Positions 1 to 8,846 of a stretch of DNA of 64,000 nucleotides are shown in pieces. The translations under genes were made by a program, and so were the position numbers. The stretch is from the NCBI GenBank assembly GCA_934446455.1, contig CAKSEE010000007.1:1-64000 (forward strand), in the 5' to 3' direction. This stretch comes from an uncultured Oscillospiraceae bacterium (GTDB lineage: Bacteria; Bacillota; Clostridia; Oscillospirales; Ruminococcaceae). Below the pieces are notes generated by a model. That model had not been told where the DNA came from, made no database searches, and saw only the letters and a program-made list of their open reading frames with translations. Positions within the stretch are counted from its first letter, which is position 1, and each line of letters opens with the position of its first letter.

Positions 1-171
1 ACCTTTCAATCCTGCCAAACTTGTCGCTTAATTTTTGGCGCTTTTGTCTATTGACTTTTCATAGCTGGTCTCCGAAGAGCAGCGTTTTTTGGTACAAAAA
101 ATGCCCTGATAAGGTAATTATATCTCTCAATAGTGACAGTCTTGTGAATTATCCGTGATAGGTTCGGCTTT
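1..171. other. gene-free window edge
   Basis: No supportable reading frame. It lies downstream of ribF and should hold the end of that operon. A weak inverted repeat of T and A runs near 83-111 is visible, but no convincing GC stem plus U-tract. Confidence 0.5.
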
Positions 172-1071
172 TTATTCGTTTGCGGATTTAATGTCGGCGG
201 CTATCTGCGCCTTAAGCTCCGGAAGCCCCGAAAACCTGCGCTCGGGACGGATAAAGCGGCAGAGCGACACGGCTATCCTCTCACCGTAAAGAAAGCCGCT
301 GTAGTCCAGAATGTGCGTTTCCATTACCGCGCCCGTGCCGTCGCTCCTGTCGTCTATGGTAGGCTTTACACCGATGTTAGTAATGCTGCGGTAGGTGCGC
401 CCGTTCACCTCGGTGTAGCTTTTGTACACGCCGAAGCGCGGTATCACGTTGGTGTCTGGGATTATCTGGTTAATCGTCGGAAACAGCAGCGTGCGCCCTA
501 TCTCGTTGCCGCGGATAACGGGCAGCCTGTACCACAGCTCGTAGCCGAGAAGCTCGTTCGCCTGCTCTATATCGCCGCTCCTGATAAGCTCCCTTATGTG
601 CGTGGAGCTTATCATAACGCCGTTGTGGCACACGTCCGCAACGGTGAGAGCGCGCATTCCGTACTCCGCGCCAATTCGGGAGAGAAGTTCGGGCGTGCCG
701 CTGCCGTTCTTTCCAAAGCGGAAATTCGTGCCGCAGCACGCGAAGCCTGCGTTAAGCCGCCCCACAAGTATGTCCCGCACGAACTCGCGCGCGGTAAGCC
801 CGCTCACCTCGGCGAAGTCGGGCGCGTAAAGGTAATCCACCCCGACCTTTCCGAGAAGCTCGCGCTTGTTCTCAAACGAGATGATGTCCTCGCGGCAGGC
901 GAACTTCGGCAGCGTGGTGTCGCAGTTGAACGTGAACACCGCGCTTTTAAGCCCGCTTTGCGAGAGCGCCGCGTTTATCACCTCCATATGCCCGAGGTGA
1001 AGTCCGTCAAAATAGCCCAGCGCGACCGCAGTTTTCTCCGCGGCGGGGCTTCCGTATGTTATATCAATCAA
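172..1071 (-). CDS. ribF: bifunctional riboflavin kinase / FAD synthetase
   Basis: A 299-residue RibF, the usual length. The protein phosphorylates riboflavin to FMN and adenylylates FMN to FAD in the cytoplasm. The N-terminal nucleotidyltransferase half shows GYFDGLHLGH near residue 19 and SSTHIRELI near 155. The C-terminal kinase half shows GRTLLFPTIN, a variant of the family GxxLGFPTAN motif. It is the last gene of the minus-strand rimP-nusA-infB-truB run, 30 bp after truB, the standard Firmicutes position. Confidence 0.95.
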   Translation of the reverse strand: MIDITYGSPAAEKTAVALGYFDGLHLGHMEVINAALSQSGLKSAVFTFNCDTTLPKFACREDIISFENKRELLGKVGVDYLYAPDFAEVSGLTAREFVRDILVGRLNAGFACCGTNFRFGKNGSGTPELLSRIGAEYGMRALTVADVCHNGVMISSTHIRELIRSGDIEQANELLGYELWYRLPVIRGNEIGRTLLFPTINQIIPDTNVIPRFGVYKSYTEVNGRTYRSITNIGVKPTIDDRSDGTGAVMETHILDYSGFLYGERIAVSLCRFIRPERRFSGLPELKAQIAADIKSANE

Positions 1072-1101
1072 TTCAGTTTACTTCCACAAGTATATATGCC
1101 G

Positions 1102-1977
1102 TCAGCCGCACAGGCGCTTTACGGGTATAAGCTCCCCGTTTTCCGCCCTTGCAACGCCGACAAAGCCCTGCTGCGTGTATATGCGGCACATACCGCTTTC
1201 CGGCGCGCTTTGAACCCTGTCAAGGTCTAAGCGCACGCCGTTCATGTAAAGGCGCTCCTGCGGCGCGTCGAGCGTTACCGCGGGGTACGGCGCAAACGCC
1301 GCGTCCACGGGTCTTACAAGTGCGCACAGTTCCTCGTAGGGAAGCCCGCGCAGCTTATCGAGCGGGGTGCATTCCTCAAGCGTAAAGCCGCAGCTTTTGG
1401 TGCGCACAAGCCTTGTCATAACAGCGCCCGTGCCGAGCGCGCGCCCCACGTCGTCTATAAGCGAGCGGACGTACGTCCCCGACGAGCAGTCCATTTCAAG
1501 CACGCCGCTGCAACCGTCAAAATCGACAAGCTCAAGGCGCGTTATCGTTATCGGGCGGGGTTTCCGCTCCACCTCTATGCCGCGCCGCGCAAGGTCGCAG
1601 AGCTTCTCCCCGTTCACCTTAAGCGCGGAATACATGGGCGGAATCTGCTGCGTTTCGCCGAGAAACTGTGCGAATACGCTGCGCACCTGCTCTGCGGTCG
1701 GTCTTTCGGTGCTCTCAGGCTCGACCCTGCCCCATATGTCAAGCGTGTCCGAAGTTACGCCGAGCATAAAGCCCGCGCGGTAACTCTTGTCCGTGTCGGG
1801 TATTATGTCCGCAGCCTTTGTCGCGCCCCCGACAAAAATCGGGAGAACGCCCGTAGCCATGGGGTCCAGCGTGCCGCCGTGCCCCACCTTTTTCGTTCTC
1901 ATGCACCCGCGAAGCACTGCCACAACGTCAAACGACGTAAAGCTCTGCGGCTTGTCCACCGCAATAACTCCCGTCAT
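1102..1977 (-). CDS. truB: tRNA pseudouridine(55) synthase TruB
   Basis: A 291-residue TruB, which isomerises U55 in the tRNA T-loop. The start GVIAVDKPQSFTSFDVV matches the family motif. GHGGTLDPMATGVLP carries the catalytic Asp. A C-terminal PUA-like region follows. Its start overlaps the stop of the upstream DHH phosphoesterase gene by 4 bp, so the two are probably translationally coupled. Confidence 0.96.
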   Translation of the reverse strand: MTGVIAVDKPQSFTSFDVVAVLRGCMRTKKVGHGGTLDPMATGVLPIFVGGATKAADIIPDTDKSYRAGFMLGVTSDTLDIWGRVEPESTERPTAEQVRSVFAQFLGETQQIPPMYSALKVNGEKLCDLARRGIEVERKPRPITITRLELVDFDGCSGVLEMDCSSGTYVRSLIDDVGRALGTGAVMTRLVRTKSCGFTLEECTPLDKLRGLPYEELCALVRPVDAAFAPYPAVTLDAPQERLYMNGVRLDLDRVQSAPESGMCRIYTQQGFVGVARAENGELIPVKRLCG

Positions 1978-2939
1978 GCTATGCCCTCTTTTTCAAGAGC
2001 CTTTACGCACGCCTCAACGATAAGGCGCTCCGCCTCGACCTCGGTCATGCCCTCGAACGAGCAGCCCGAAGCGCGCGCGTGTCCGCCGCCGCCGAAGCCC
2101 TGCGCGATATCCGAAACGTTCACGCGCTCGCTTGAACGCAGCGAAGCCTTGTAAACGCCGTTTTTCTTTTCCTTTATGGATATGCCGATGTCAACGCCCT
2201 GTATCTGCCGCGGGAGTGAAGCGAGCGCGCCGACGTCGTCGCTGTCTATGTCGCAGATGCTTTCAAGCAGCGCAAGCGAGGTGTAAATGACGGCGATATG
2301 TCCGCCCGCGTAGTATCTTATCTTGCTGAGTACCTCCTGCTCAAGCTTCATGCGCCCGGGGGTCTTAAGGTCGAACATGGCGTAGTTTATCGGCGTTATC
2401 TCAGCGCCCAGACCTATGAGCCGCGCCGCCTTTATATGCGAGGCGGGCGTGGTGTTGCTGAATCTGAAGCAGCCCGTATCCGTTGCAATGCCCGTGTAAA
2501 GGGCATTGGCTATCGGCACGGTGATGTCCGCGCCAAGCTCGTCTATCACCTCAAGCACAAGCTCAGCCGCCGCAGCGTAGTCGCCGCGCACAAGCGTGCG
2601 CTTCGCGTAGCCCGTGTTTGACTCGTGGTGGTCTATGCAAAGGTCGGTCTGCTCGCCAAGCTCGCGCAGCTCGCCAAGAAGCTTCGGGTCCGCAACGTCC
2701 ACCGCGATTATTGTGCGCGGCGTGAACTCCTGCTCGGCGTATGCCTTTCTCATGTAGTCAAAGCGCGCGGGGATATGGTCGGGACAGCGCACCATGGCGC
2801 GCTTTCCAAGCTCTTGTAACGCGCCGCACAGAGCCATGCCGCAGCCAAGCGTATCGCCGTCGGGGTTGCCGTGCATAAGTATCACGAAATCGTCGCTCTC
2901 CTTAAGGAAAACGCACGCCTGCTCAAGAGTTACCGTCAT
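1974..2939 (-). CDS. nrnA: DHH/DHHA1 phosphoesterase, NrnA-like nanoRNase/pAp phosphatase
   Basis: A 321-residue DHH-family protein. MHGNPDGDTLG, AVDVADP and DHHESN are the metal-binding DHH motifs. GGGHARASGC is the C-terminal DHHA1 substrate motif. Family members in this operon position degrade 2-5 nt RNAs and dephosphorylate pAp; the substrate here is inferred from family and context. It overlaps rbfA by 17 bp upstream and truB by 4 bp downstream. Confidence 0.9.
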   Translation of the reverse strand: MTVTLEQACVFLKESDDFVILMHGNPDGDTLGCGMALCGALQELGKRAMVRCPDHIPARFDYMRKAYAEQEFTPRTIIAVDVADPKLLGELRELGEQTDLCIDHHESNTGYAKRTLVRGDYAAAAELVLEVIDELGADITVPIANALYTGIATDTGCFRFSNTTPASHIKAARLIGLGAEITPINYAMFDLKTPGRMKLEQEVLSKIRYYAGGHIAVIYTSLALLESICDIDSDDVGALASLPRQIQGVDIGISIKEKKNGVYKASLRSSERVNVSDIAQGFGGGGHARASGCSFEGMTEVEAERLIVEACVKALEKEGIA

Positions 2940-3315
2940 CTTCTCCGCCCCCCTCTTCAGCGTTATGGCTGTTTTTATGCAGCCCGTCTATTATCATGTC
3001 GATATGCTCGCTGTATTCCAGCGAGTTGTCGGGCAGGAAGATAAGCTCGGGGATCTTTCTCACGCGGATACGGGCGCTTATGCACTTCTTGAAGTAGCCC
3101 GCTGCCGCGTTCATACCCTCTACCGCCTGCGCAGTGCGCCCCTCGCCGCCCATGCACGCGATAAGCACCTTGCAGTATGACAGGTCGTTGGTCACCTCGC
3201 AGTGCGTTACGGTAACAAAGCTCTTTGCCACGCGCGGGTCCTTAACGCCGCTTACCGCAGCGGAAATCTCCCTCTTTATATCCTCGTTAAGACGCTTGAT
3301 GTTGAAATTTGCCAT
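2923..3315 (-). CDS. rbfA: 30S ribosome-binding factor RbfA
   Basis: A 130-residue RbfA needed for late 30S maturation. The KH-like fold is recognisable from the N-terminal NIKRLNEDIKREISAAV and from KDPRV with the following strand. The tail is acidic and Gly-rich (EEGGGEDDGNS). A strong AGGAGGG site sits seven bases before the ATG. It lies between infB and nrnA in the conserved order. Confidence 0.95.
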   Translation of the reverse strand: MANFNIKRLNEDIKREISAAVSGVKDPRVAKSFVTVTHCEVTNDLSYCKVLIACMGGEGRTAQAVEGMNAAAGYFKKCISARIRVRKIPELIFLPDNSLEYSEHIDMIIDGLHKNSHNAEEGGGEDDGNS

Positions 3316-3395
3316 CGTGACTCCCTCCTATACCGTAAACCTGACCGGCGCGGCAGGGGCGGCCGTCATTTGCAGCCGTCCTGCGCCGCACGCCG

Positions 3396-6299
3396 TCAGT
3401 CCTTATATTCCTCCATCATATAAGCCTCGAAGATGTCGCCCTCCTTGATGTCGGTGAACTTTTCAAGGCTTATGCCGCACTCAAAGCCTGCGGCTACTTC
3501 CTTTACAGCGTCCTTGAAGCGCTGAAGTCCCGCTATCTTGTCGTCGCCGACAACTATGCCGTCGCGCACGATACGCACCTGAGCGTTTCTCGTTACCTTG
3601 CCGTCGAGAACGTAAGAGCCTGCAACAATGCCTACGTTGGTTATCTTGTAGACCTGGCGCACCTCTACCTTGCCGAGCATTACCTCCCTGAACTTCGGCG
3701 CGAGCATTCCCTTCATCGCCGCCTGGATATCCTCGATAGCGTCGTATATTACGCGGTAAAGGCGAATCTCTATGCCGTCGCGCTTCGCGGATTCCTCTGC
3801 GGAAGCGTGGGGTCTTACGTTAAAGCCGACGATTATCGCGCCCGACGCCATCGCGAGCATAACGTCGCTCTCGCTTACAGCGCCAACGCCGCCGTGAATT
3901 ACCCTTACGCGCACTTCCTCGTTCGAAAGCTTCTCGAGCGACTGGCGCACAGCCTCCACAGAGCCCTGAACGTCCGCCTTTACGATTATGGGCAGCTCCT
4001 TGACCTCGCCCTGCTCGATAGAAGAGAACAGGTTGTCGAGCGTTACCTTGTGGTACGCCTTGAACTGCTCCTCCTTCGCGTCGTGCTTGCGCTTTTCAAC
4101 AAGCTCTCGCGCGAGCTTCTCGTCCTCTACCGCAGCGAATGTGTCGCCTGCGGAGGGCACCTCTGCAAGACCCATTATCTCAACGGGAACGGACGGACCT
4201 GCCGAGGTTACGGTCCTGCCCTTGTCGTCGCGCATTACGCGCACCCTGCCGACAGCCGTGCCCGCGATAAGCACGTCGCCGGTGTGGAGCGTGCCGTTCT
4301 GCACGAGCAGCGTTGCGATAGGACCTCTGTTCTTGTCGAGCCTTGCCTCGATAACGGCGCCCTTTGCAAGCCTGTTGGGGTTCGCCTTAAGCTCGAGAAC
4401 GTCAGCGGTGAGGGCTATCATCTCAAGCAGCGTGTCCATGCCCTCGCCCGTCTTTGCGGAAACGGGAACGCAGATAACGTCGCCGCCCCAGTCCTCGCAT
4501 ACGAGGTCGTACTTCGTAAGCTCTTCCTTTACGCGCTCAGGGTTAGCGCCTTCCTTATCCATCTTGTTTATCGCAACGATAATGGAAACGCCCGCAGCCT
4601 TCGCGTGGTTGATAGCCTCAACGGTCTGCGGCATGATGCCGTCGTCAGCGGCTACTACAAGCACCGCTATATCCGTTATCATGGCGCCGCGTGCGCGCAT
4701 TGAGGTGAACGCCTCGTGTCCGGGAGTGTCGAGGAACGTTATCTCGCGGTCGGACAGCTTTACGCGGTACGCGCCGATGTGCTGCGTGATACCGCCCGCC
4801 TCCGTGGAGGTAACGTGCGCGTTTCTGATATGGTCGAGGATAGAGGTCTTGCCGTGGTCTACGTGACCCATGACTACAACTACGGGCGAACGCGGAACGA
4901 GATCCTCGGGCTTATCCTCTGCGTCCTCGAACAGGCGCTCCTCTATCGTCACAACCACTTCCTTCTCTACCTTTGCGCCGAGCTCCTCAGCTACGAGGGA
5001 CGCGGTGTCGAAGTCAATGGTTTCATTTATGCTTGCCATTACGCCGAGATTAAAGAGCTTCTTTATTACCTCTGTAGCGGCGGTCTTGAGTCTTGTCGCA
5101 AGCTCGCCGACGGTTATCTCATCGGGAATCTGCACCCTGAGCTGCTGCTTTCTCGCGCGCTCGAGCTCAAGGCGCTTGAGCTTCTGCGCCTCGGTTTCGC
5201 GCTTTGCGCCGTAGGGCTTGCCCCTCTGCTGGGACTTCTGCTGTATCTTCTGCTTGCGCTGGAAGTTGTCGTTGTTCATGCGGCTTGCGGGAGCGATGCT
5301 CTCGTAGCGCTCGTTGTACTTGTCAAGCTCAACGTAGCTTCCGCGCGTGTCAACGAACTTTGTTACCTGCTCGCCGCGCTGAACGCTCTCACCCTTGGGC
5401 TTCTGCTGCTGAACGGGCGGTGTGTTTACCTTAAGCTTGCTGCTGTCGACAGCCGCCTTGTTGGGGGGAAGCTTCTGCGCGGGCTGCTGTGCGGGCTGTG
5501 CGTTTCTCTTGTCGCCCCTGAAGTCGCGGCCGCCGTCGCGCCTGAAGTCGCCCTGCGGTCTGTCGGAGCGCTGTCCGTCGCGCCTGAAGTCGCCCTGCGG
5601 TCTGTCGGAACGCTGTCCGTCGCGCCTGAAGTCGCCCTGCGGTCTGTCGGAGCGTTGTCCGTCGCGCCGGAAGCCGTCCTGCGGTCTGTCGGAGCGCTGT
5701 CCGTCGCGCCGGAAGCCGCCCTGCGGTCTGTCGCTGCGCGCGTCGCCCTGGCGCTTCTGCTCGGTTCTTTCCTCTCTGGGCTTTGCGGGAGCTTCAGCCT
5801 TAACCTCGGGCTTCTCCTCCTTAACGGGAGCGGTTTCCGCCCCGGGCGCGGGCTTCTCCTCCTTTACGGGGGCAGGCTCTGCCTTGGCAGCGGGCTTCTC
5901 CTCCTTAACGGGGGCGGGCTCTGCCTTGGCAGCGGGCTTCTCCTCCTTAACGGGGGCTTCTTCCTTAGCGGGAACCTCCGCCTTGACAGCAGGCGCATCC
6001 TCCCCGGTCTCGGGCTTCGGCTCCGCCTTCTTCTTCGCAGGCTTCTTTTCCTCGGGCGCGGGCTTTTCGGTCTTAAGCTCCTTCGTCTGTCCGAATGTCT
6101 TCATAACGTCGGCAACCTCGTGCTGCCTTGTATACTTTTCAAGTACAAAATCCACCTCGTCGCCGCTCAGCGAGCTCTGCGACTTTCTGGGCGCGCCGCC
6201 GAATGCCTCGTCAAGGAGCTTCATTAGCTCCGTGCGGTCAACCCCGAGGTCGCGCGCTACGTCCTGGAGCTTATATTTGTTCTGTTTGTTTGTTGGCAA
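3396..6299 (-). CDS. infB: translation initiation factor IF-2
   Basis: About 967 residues. IF-2 places fMet-tRNA on the 30S subunit and promotes subunit joining with GTP hydrolysis. An N-terminal IF2_N module ([13 protein letters not shown]) is followed by about 300 low-complexity residues. The GTPase domain then shows GHVDHGKTS (about residue 476), [12 protein letters not shown] and SAK, followed by the C-terminal barrels. I choose the TTG at 6299 because GGAGG lies nine bases upstream; an in-frame TTG at 6317 has no such site. The long Pro/Glu/Ala and Arg/Asp repeats make it longer than most IF-2s. Confidence 0.95.
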   Translation of the reverse strand: MPTNKQNKYKLQDVARDLGVDRTELMKLLDEAFGGAPRKSQSSLSGDEVDFVLEKYTRQHEVADVMKTFGQTKELKTEKPAPEEKKPAKKKAEPKPETGEDAPAVKAEVPAKEEAPVKEEKPAAKAEPAPVKEEKPAAKAEPAPVKEEKPAPGAETAPVKEEKPEVKAEAPAKPREERTEQKRQGDARSDRPQGGFRRDGQRSDRPQDGFRRDGQRSDRPQGDFRRDGQRSDRPQGDFRRDGQRSDRPQGDFRRDGGRDFRGDKRNAQPAQQPAQKLPPNKAAVDSSKLKVNTPPVQQQKPKGESVQRGEQVTKFVDTRGSYVELDKYNERYESIAPASRMNNDNFQRKQKIQQKSQQRGKPYGAKRETEAQKLKRLELERARKQQLRVQIPDEITVGELATRLKTAATEVIKKLFNLGVMASINETIDFDTASLVAEELGAKVEKEVVVTIEERLFEDAEDKPEDLVPRSPVVVVMGHVDHGKTSILDHIRNAHVTSTEAGGITQHIGAYRVKLSDREITFLDTPGHEAFTSMRARGAMITDIAVLVVAADDGIMPQTVEAINHAKAAGVSIIVAINKMDKEGANPERVKEELTKYDLVCEDWGGDVICVPVSAKTGEGMDTLLEMIALTADVLELKANPNRLAKGAVIEARLDKNRGPIATLLVQNGTLHTGDVLIAGTAVGRVRVMRDDKGRTVTSAGPSVPVEIMGLAEVPSAGDTFAAVEDEKLARELVEKRKHDAKEEQFKAYHKVTLDNLFSSIEQGEVKELPIIVKADVQGSVEAVRQSLEKLSNEEVRVRVIHGGVGAVSESDVMLAMASGAIIVGFNVRPHASAEESAKRDGIEIRLYRVIYDAIEDIQAAMKGMLAPKFREVMLGKVEVRQVYKITNVGIVAGSYVLDGKVTRNAQVRIVRDGIVVGDDKIAGLQRFKDAVKEVAAGFECGISLEKFTDIKEGDIFEAYMMEEYKD
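5520..5735 (-). repeat. 42-bp tandem repeat inside infB
   Basis: Five near-identical copies encode a 14-residue unit of the form RSDRPQG(G/D)FRRDGQ in the IF-2 linker. A separate run of [14 protein letters not shown] units lies at about 5800-5960. The first array is basic and Arg-rich and the second acidic/basic alternating. Copy number may vary between strains. Confidence 0.85.
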
Positions 6300-6351
6300 T
6301 GTAAAATACCTCCGCAATAATCATTCCCCGCGAAAAGCGGGCTTATGCCGC

Positions 6352-6666
6352 CTAGCGGCTCTCTATGTTCTTTTTTACCGAGCCGAACAGCCCGCCGTCC
6401 GTTATCAGAAACACGCCGCAGCGCTTTCCGATGGCGTCCTTCGCCTCGTCCATTGTAAATCCGGCCTGTACGACCTGTGTGCCGTGCTTCGCCGCCTCAA
6501 ATCCGACTTCCTTGCAGGTCTTTGCGGAAACATCGGCTGCAAGCACTATCCCCGCCGCCTTTGTTTTCGGGCGGGATATTTCCTGCACCACTGCGTCAAA
6601 GCCCATTACAAGCTTTCCCGCGCGGCGGCACAGTCCTATGGTTGAAAGCAGGTTACCGATTTTCAC
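6352..6666 (-). CDS. ylxQ: L7Ae-family RNA-binding protein YlxQ
   Basis: A 104-residue L7Ae/L30e/S12e fold protein (start MKIGNLLSTIGLCRRAGKLV). Such YlxQ proteins are encoded between ylxR and infB in Firmicutes and are presumed RNA-binding; the exact target is not known from sequence. It overlaps rnpM by 14 bp. A GC hairpin in the gap to infB could be internal operon structure. Confidence 0.88.
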   Translation of the reverse strand: MKIGNLLSTIGLCRRAGKLVMGFDAVVQEISRPKTKAAGIVLAADVSAKTCKEVGFEAAKHGTQVVQAGFTMDEAKDAIGKRCGVFLITDGGLFGSVKKNIESR

Positions 6667-6922
6667 TCAGCTCCTTTTCAAGCGCGTCGTAAAGCTCCTG
6701 CGGCACGCTGCATTTGAGCGAGCGCTCAATGCGGTGCGCTTTCCTTACCGCTTCAAGGCACGCCATATCGCGGCAGATGTAGGCGCCGCGCCCCGATTTC
6801 TTTCCCGTGGGGTCTATGGACACCTCGCCGTCCTTGCTGCGCACTATCCTCACCGCGCCCTTTTTGCCTATCATTTCGCCGCAGCCAAGACACTTGCGCA
6901 GCGGCACGCGTTTTTCCTGCAT
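6653..6922 (-). CDS. rnpM: YlxR/RnpM family RNA-binding protein (DUF448)
   Basis: A small basic protein with the DUF448 signature (LRKCLGCGEMIGKKG, then GRGAYICRD). The B. subtilis homologue has been described as an RNase P modulator. I take the ATG at 6922, which has GGGGAG six bases upstream. The in-frame ATG at 6940 overlaps the nusA stop but has its purine run directly against the start codon. It is coupled to nusA and ylxQ. Confidence 0.88.
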   Translation of the reverse strand: MQEKRVPLRKCLGCGEMIGKKGAVRIVRSKDGEVSIDPTGKKSGRGAYICRDMACLEAVRKAHRIERSLKCSVPQELYDALEKELSENR

Positions 6923-6936
6923 GGCGCTCTCCCCGC

Positions 6937-8106
6937 TCATTCCTCTGTCGTCTGCTCGTCAAGCGCAGGTCTGAGCGGCGTTACCGTCAGGTCCTCGGGC
7001 TTCACGGCGCTCTCCGCCTTTATGTCTATCTTGTAGCCCGTAAGCTTTGCGGCAAGCCATGCGTTCTGACCCTTGTTGCCGATAGCGAGCGAAAGCTGGC
7101 TGTCGGGAACTATCGCCTTGCACTCGCGCTTGTCGGGATTCGGGTCGGTAACAACCACCTTAATCACCTCTGCGGGCTTGAGAGCCTGCTTGACGAACTC
7201 TGCGGGATCGTCGCTGTAAAGCACAACGTCGATTTTTTCTCCGCGCAGCTCCTTCGTTACCGCGTTTATTCGCGACTTCTGCGGACCTATGCACGCGCCC
7301 ACGGCGTCCACGTTGGGGTCGTTGCTTATCACCGCTATCTTGCTGCGGCTCCCGGGAGCGCGGCTTACAGCCTTTATCTCAACCGTGCCGTCGTAAATCT
7401 CGGGGCACTCTATCTCAAACAGGCGCTTTATCAGCCACTTGTCGGTGCGGGACACCTTAAGGTACTGGTTCTTGTCGCCCTCCTTGTAGTCCTTGGAAAC
7501 ACCCGAGATGTACACCTTTATCACCTGTCCCACCTCCAGCACCTCGCCGGGTATCTGCTCGCTCTTGGGCAGGGGAACTTCGTTGTGGTTTATTTCAAGG
7601 ATAACGTAGCCCGACTTAGGCTCGACCTTGGATACGAGCGCGGACACCGCCTCGTTCTCGTACTGTCCCCAAACCTCGGACAGGTGCTGCCTTTCAGCGT
7701 TGCTGAAGCCCTGCTTGATGAGGTCCTTGGCGTTCTTAGCGGCAATGCGCTTGAAGGTGTGCGGGTCTATCGGGCAGCGCACCTTATCGCCCACCTGAAG
7801 CGCGGGGTCTATCTTGCGTGCGTCATCGAGAACTATCTCTATCTCGGGTTCGTAAAGCGTGTCTGCGACCTCGATTACCTCTTTCATTATGCTGACGTCG
7901 AAGATGTTATGCTCAAAGTCGATGTTTACGTGAACATTGTCCTCCGTATCGTCGAGGTTGAAGTGCGTGCGCAGGCTTCTTTCTATCGCGTACTTTATCT
8001 TGTCCGCAAGCACGTTCTTGTCTATGCCCTTCTCCTCAGCCAGCACGGCAAGGTTCTCGAATATCGTTCCGTAGTCCTCGCCCTTTTGTACTTTTCTCTT
8101 AGCCAT
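6937..8106 (-). CDS. nusA: transcription termination/antitermination factor NusA
   Basis: A 389-residue NusA. The order is N-terminal polymerase-binding domain, S1, KH1 (GACIGPQKSRINAVTKEL) and KH2 (LAIGNKGQNAWLAAKLTGY). It lacks the C-terminal acidic repeats of proteobacterial NusA, as expected for Firmicutes. It binds RNA polymerase and nascent RNA and affects pausing and termination. It is 8 bp after rimP. Confidence 0.97.
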   Translation of the reverse strand: MAKRKVQKGEDYGTIFENLAVLAEEKGIDKNVLADKIKYAIERSLRTHFNLDDTEDNVHVNIDFEHNIFDVSIMKEVIEVADTLYEPEIEIVLDDARKIDPALQVGDKVRCPIDPHTFKRIAAKNAKDLIKQGFSNAERQHLSEVWGQYENEAVSALVSKVEPKSGYVILEINHNEVPLPKSEQIPGEVLEVGQVIKVYISGVSKDYKEGDKNQYLKVSRTDKWLIKRLFEIECPEIYDGTVEIKAVSRAPGSRSKIAVISNDPNVDAVGACIGPQKSRINAVTKELRGEKIDVVLYSDDPAEFVKQALKPAEVIKVVVTDPNPDKRECKAIVPDSQLSLAIGNKGQNAWLAAKLTGYKIDIKAESAVKPEDLTVTPLRPALDEQTTEE

Positions 8107-8114
8107 TTTTCCGT

Positions 8115-8621
8115 TTACTCCTCCATAAAAATGTTATCGTTCTCGTCAAAGTCGTCGTAATTTATCGCCGAGATATCCGCGAGCGCTACAGCGGCGCCGC
8201 CAAAATCTCCCTTAACCGTAACCCTCTCGCCGTCAAACGCCTCAAGCACGCATTTAACGTCCTTTGCGGGAAGCCCCTCGCACAGCTTGTATGTGCGCAG
8301 GCGTATCTTCCTTCCAACGGACGGCGCAAGCTGGTCTGTGCGCCTTACGCTGCGTTCAAGCCCCGCAGAGCCTATCTCCAGGTAATCCACCTTGTCGATG
8401 AAATCCTGCCTGTCTATCGCCTCGTTTATAAGTCCGTCGACAGAAACGCAGTCGTCAATGGAAACGCCCTGCGGCTTGTCGATGAACACGCGCAGATACC
8501 ACGCCGCGCCCTCTTTCATGAAAACCACGTCCCACAGCGTGTAGCCGTGACTCTCCACGATATCGCGCACCGCCTTTTCCGCAGCCGCCTCAATCGTGCT
8601 GAGACCCTTTGCCAGAGCCAT
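8115..8621 (-). CDS. rimP: ribosome maturation factor RimP
   Basis: A 168-residue RimP with the N-terminal alpha/beta domain (VFMKEGAAWYLRVFIDKP...ISIDDC type sequence) and C-terminal Sm-like domain (GSAGLERSVRRTDQL). It acts in 30S assembly. The ATG at 8621 is chosen because GGGAGG lies seven to eight bases upstream; a TTG six bases earlier is also in frame. It is the first gene of the operon. Confidence 0.94.
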   Translation of the reverse strand: MALAKGLSTIEAAAEKAVRDIVESHGYTLWDVVFMKEGAAWYLRVFIDKPQGVSIDDCVSVDGLINEAIDRQDFIDKVDYLEIGSAGLERSVRRTDQLAPSVGRKIRLRTYKLCEGLPAKDVKCVLEAFDGERVTVKGDFGGAAVALADISAINYDDFDENDNIFMEE

Positions 8622-8676
8622 AAGCAAGCCTCCCTCATACCCGCCGCGGGAATAAGCCGCAGCCCTTAATAAAACT

Positions 8677-8706
8677 TAAAGACCGAGGCGCAAACCTCAG
8701 TCTTTA
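8677..8706 (-). terminator. leader hairpin of the rimP-nusA operon, possible attenuator
   Basis: A stem built from TAAAGAC/GTCTTTA plus an inner GAGG/CCTC pair lies in the 5' leader, about 56-85 bases upstream of the rimP ATG. On the minus strand it is followed by a moderately T-rich stretch (AAGTTTTATT). It could be an attenuator or a leader regulatory structure; neither is shown. Confidence 0.5.
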
Positions 8707-8725
8707 GCTTAATCTATCATACTGT

Positions 8726-8754
8726 ATTATACCACGTTGTTTTCCAAAAATCAA
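8726..8754 (-). promoter_or_regulatory. sigma-A promoter of the rimP-nusA-infB operon
   Basis: TTGATT, a 17-base spacer and TATAAT with an upstream TGG (extended -10) on the minus strand. The predicted start is near 8719, giving a leader of about 100 nt. Confidence 0.8.
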
Positions 8755-8846
8755 GGGGATTTTTCAAAAAAATAAGCATTTTTTCAGAAAAACCGCCATT
8801 TTTCAATAGGATAACATTTCTGAGGTGTCAGAAAAGCGCAGCCCGC

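Noticed and set aside
4716..6227. Large plus-strand frame opposite infB
   Set aside because: Leu/Arg-rich shadow of the GC-rich infB codons, no ribosome site.
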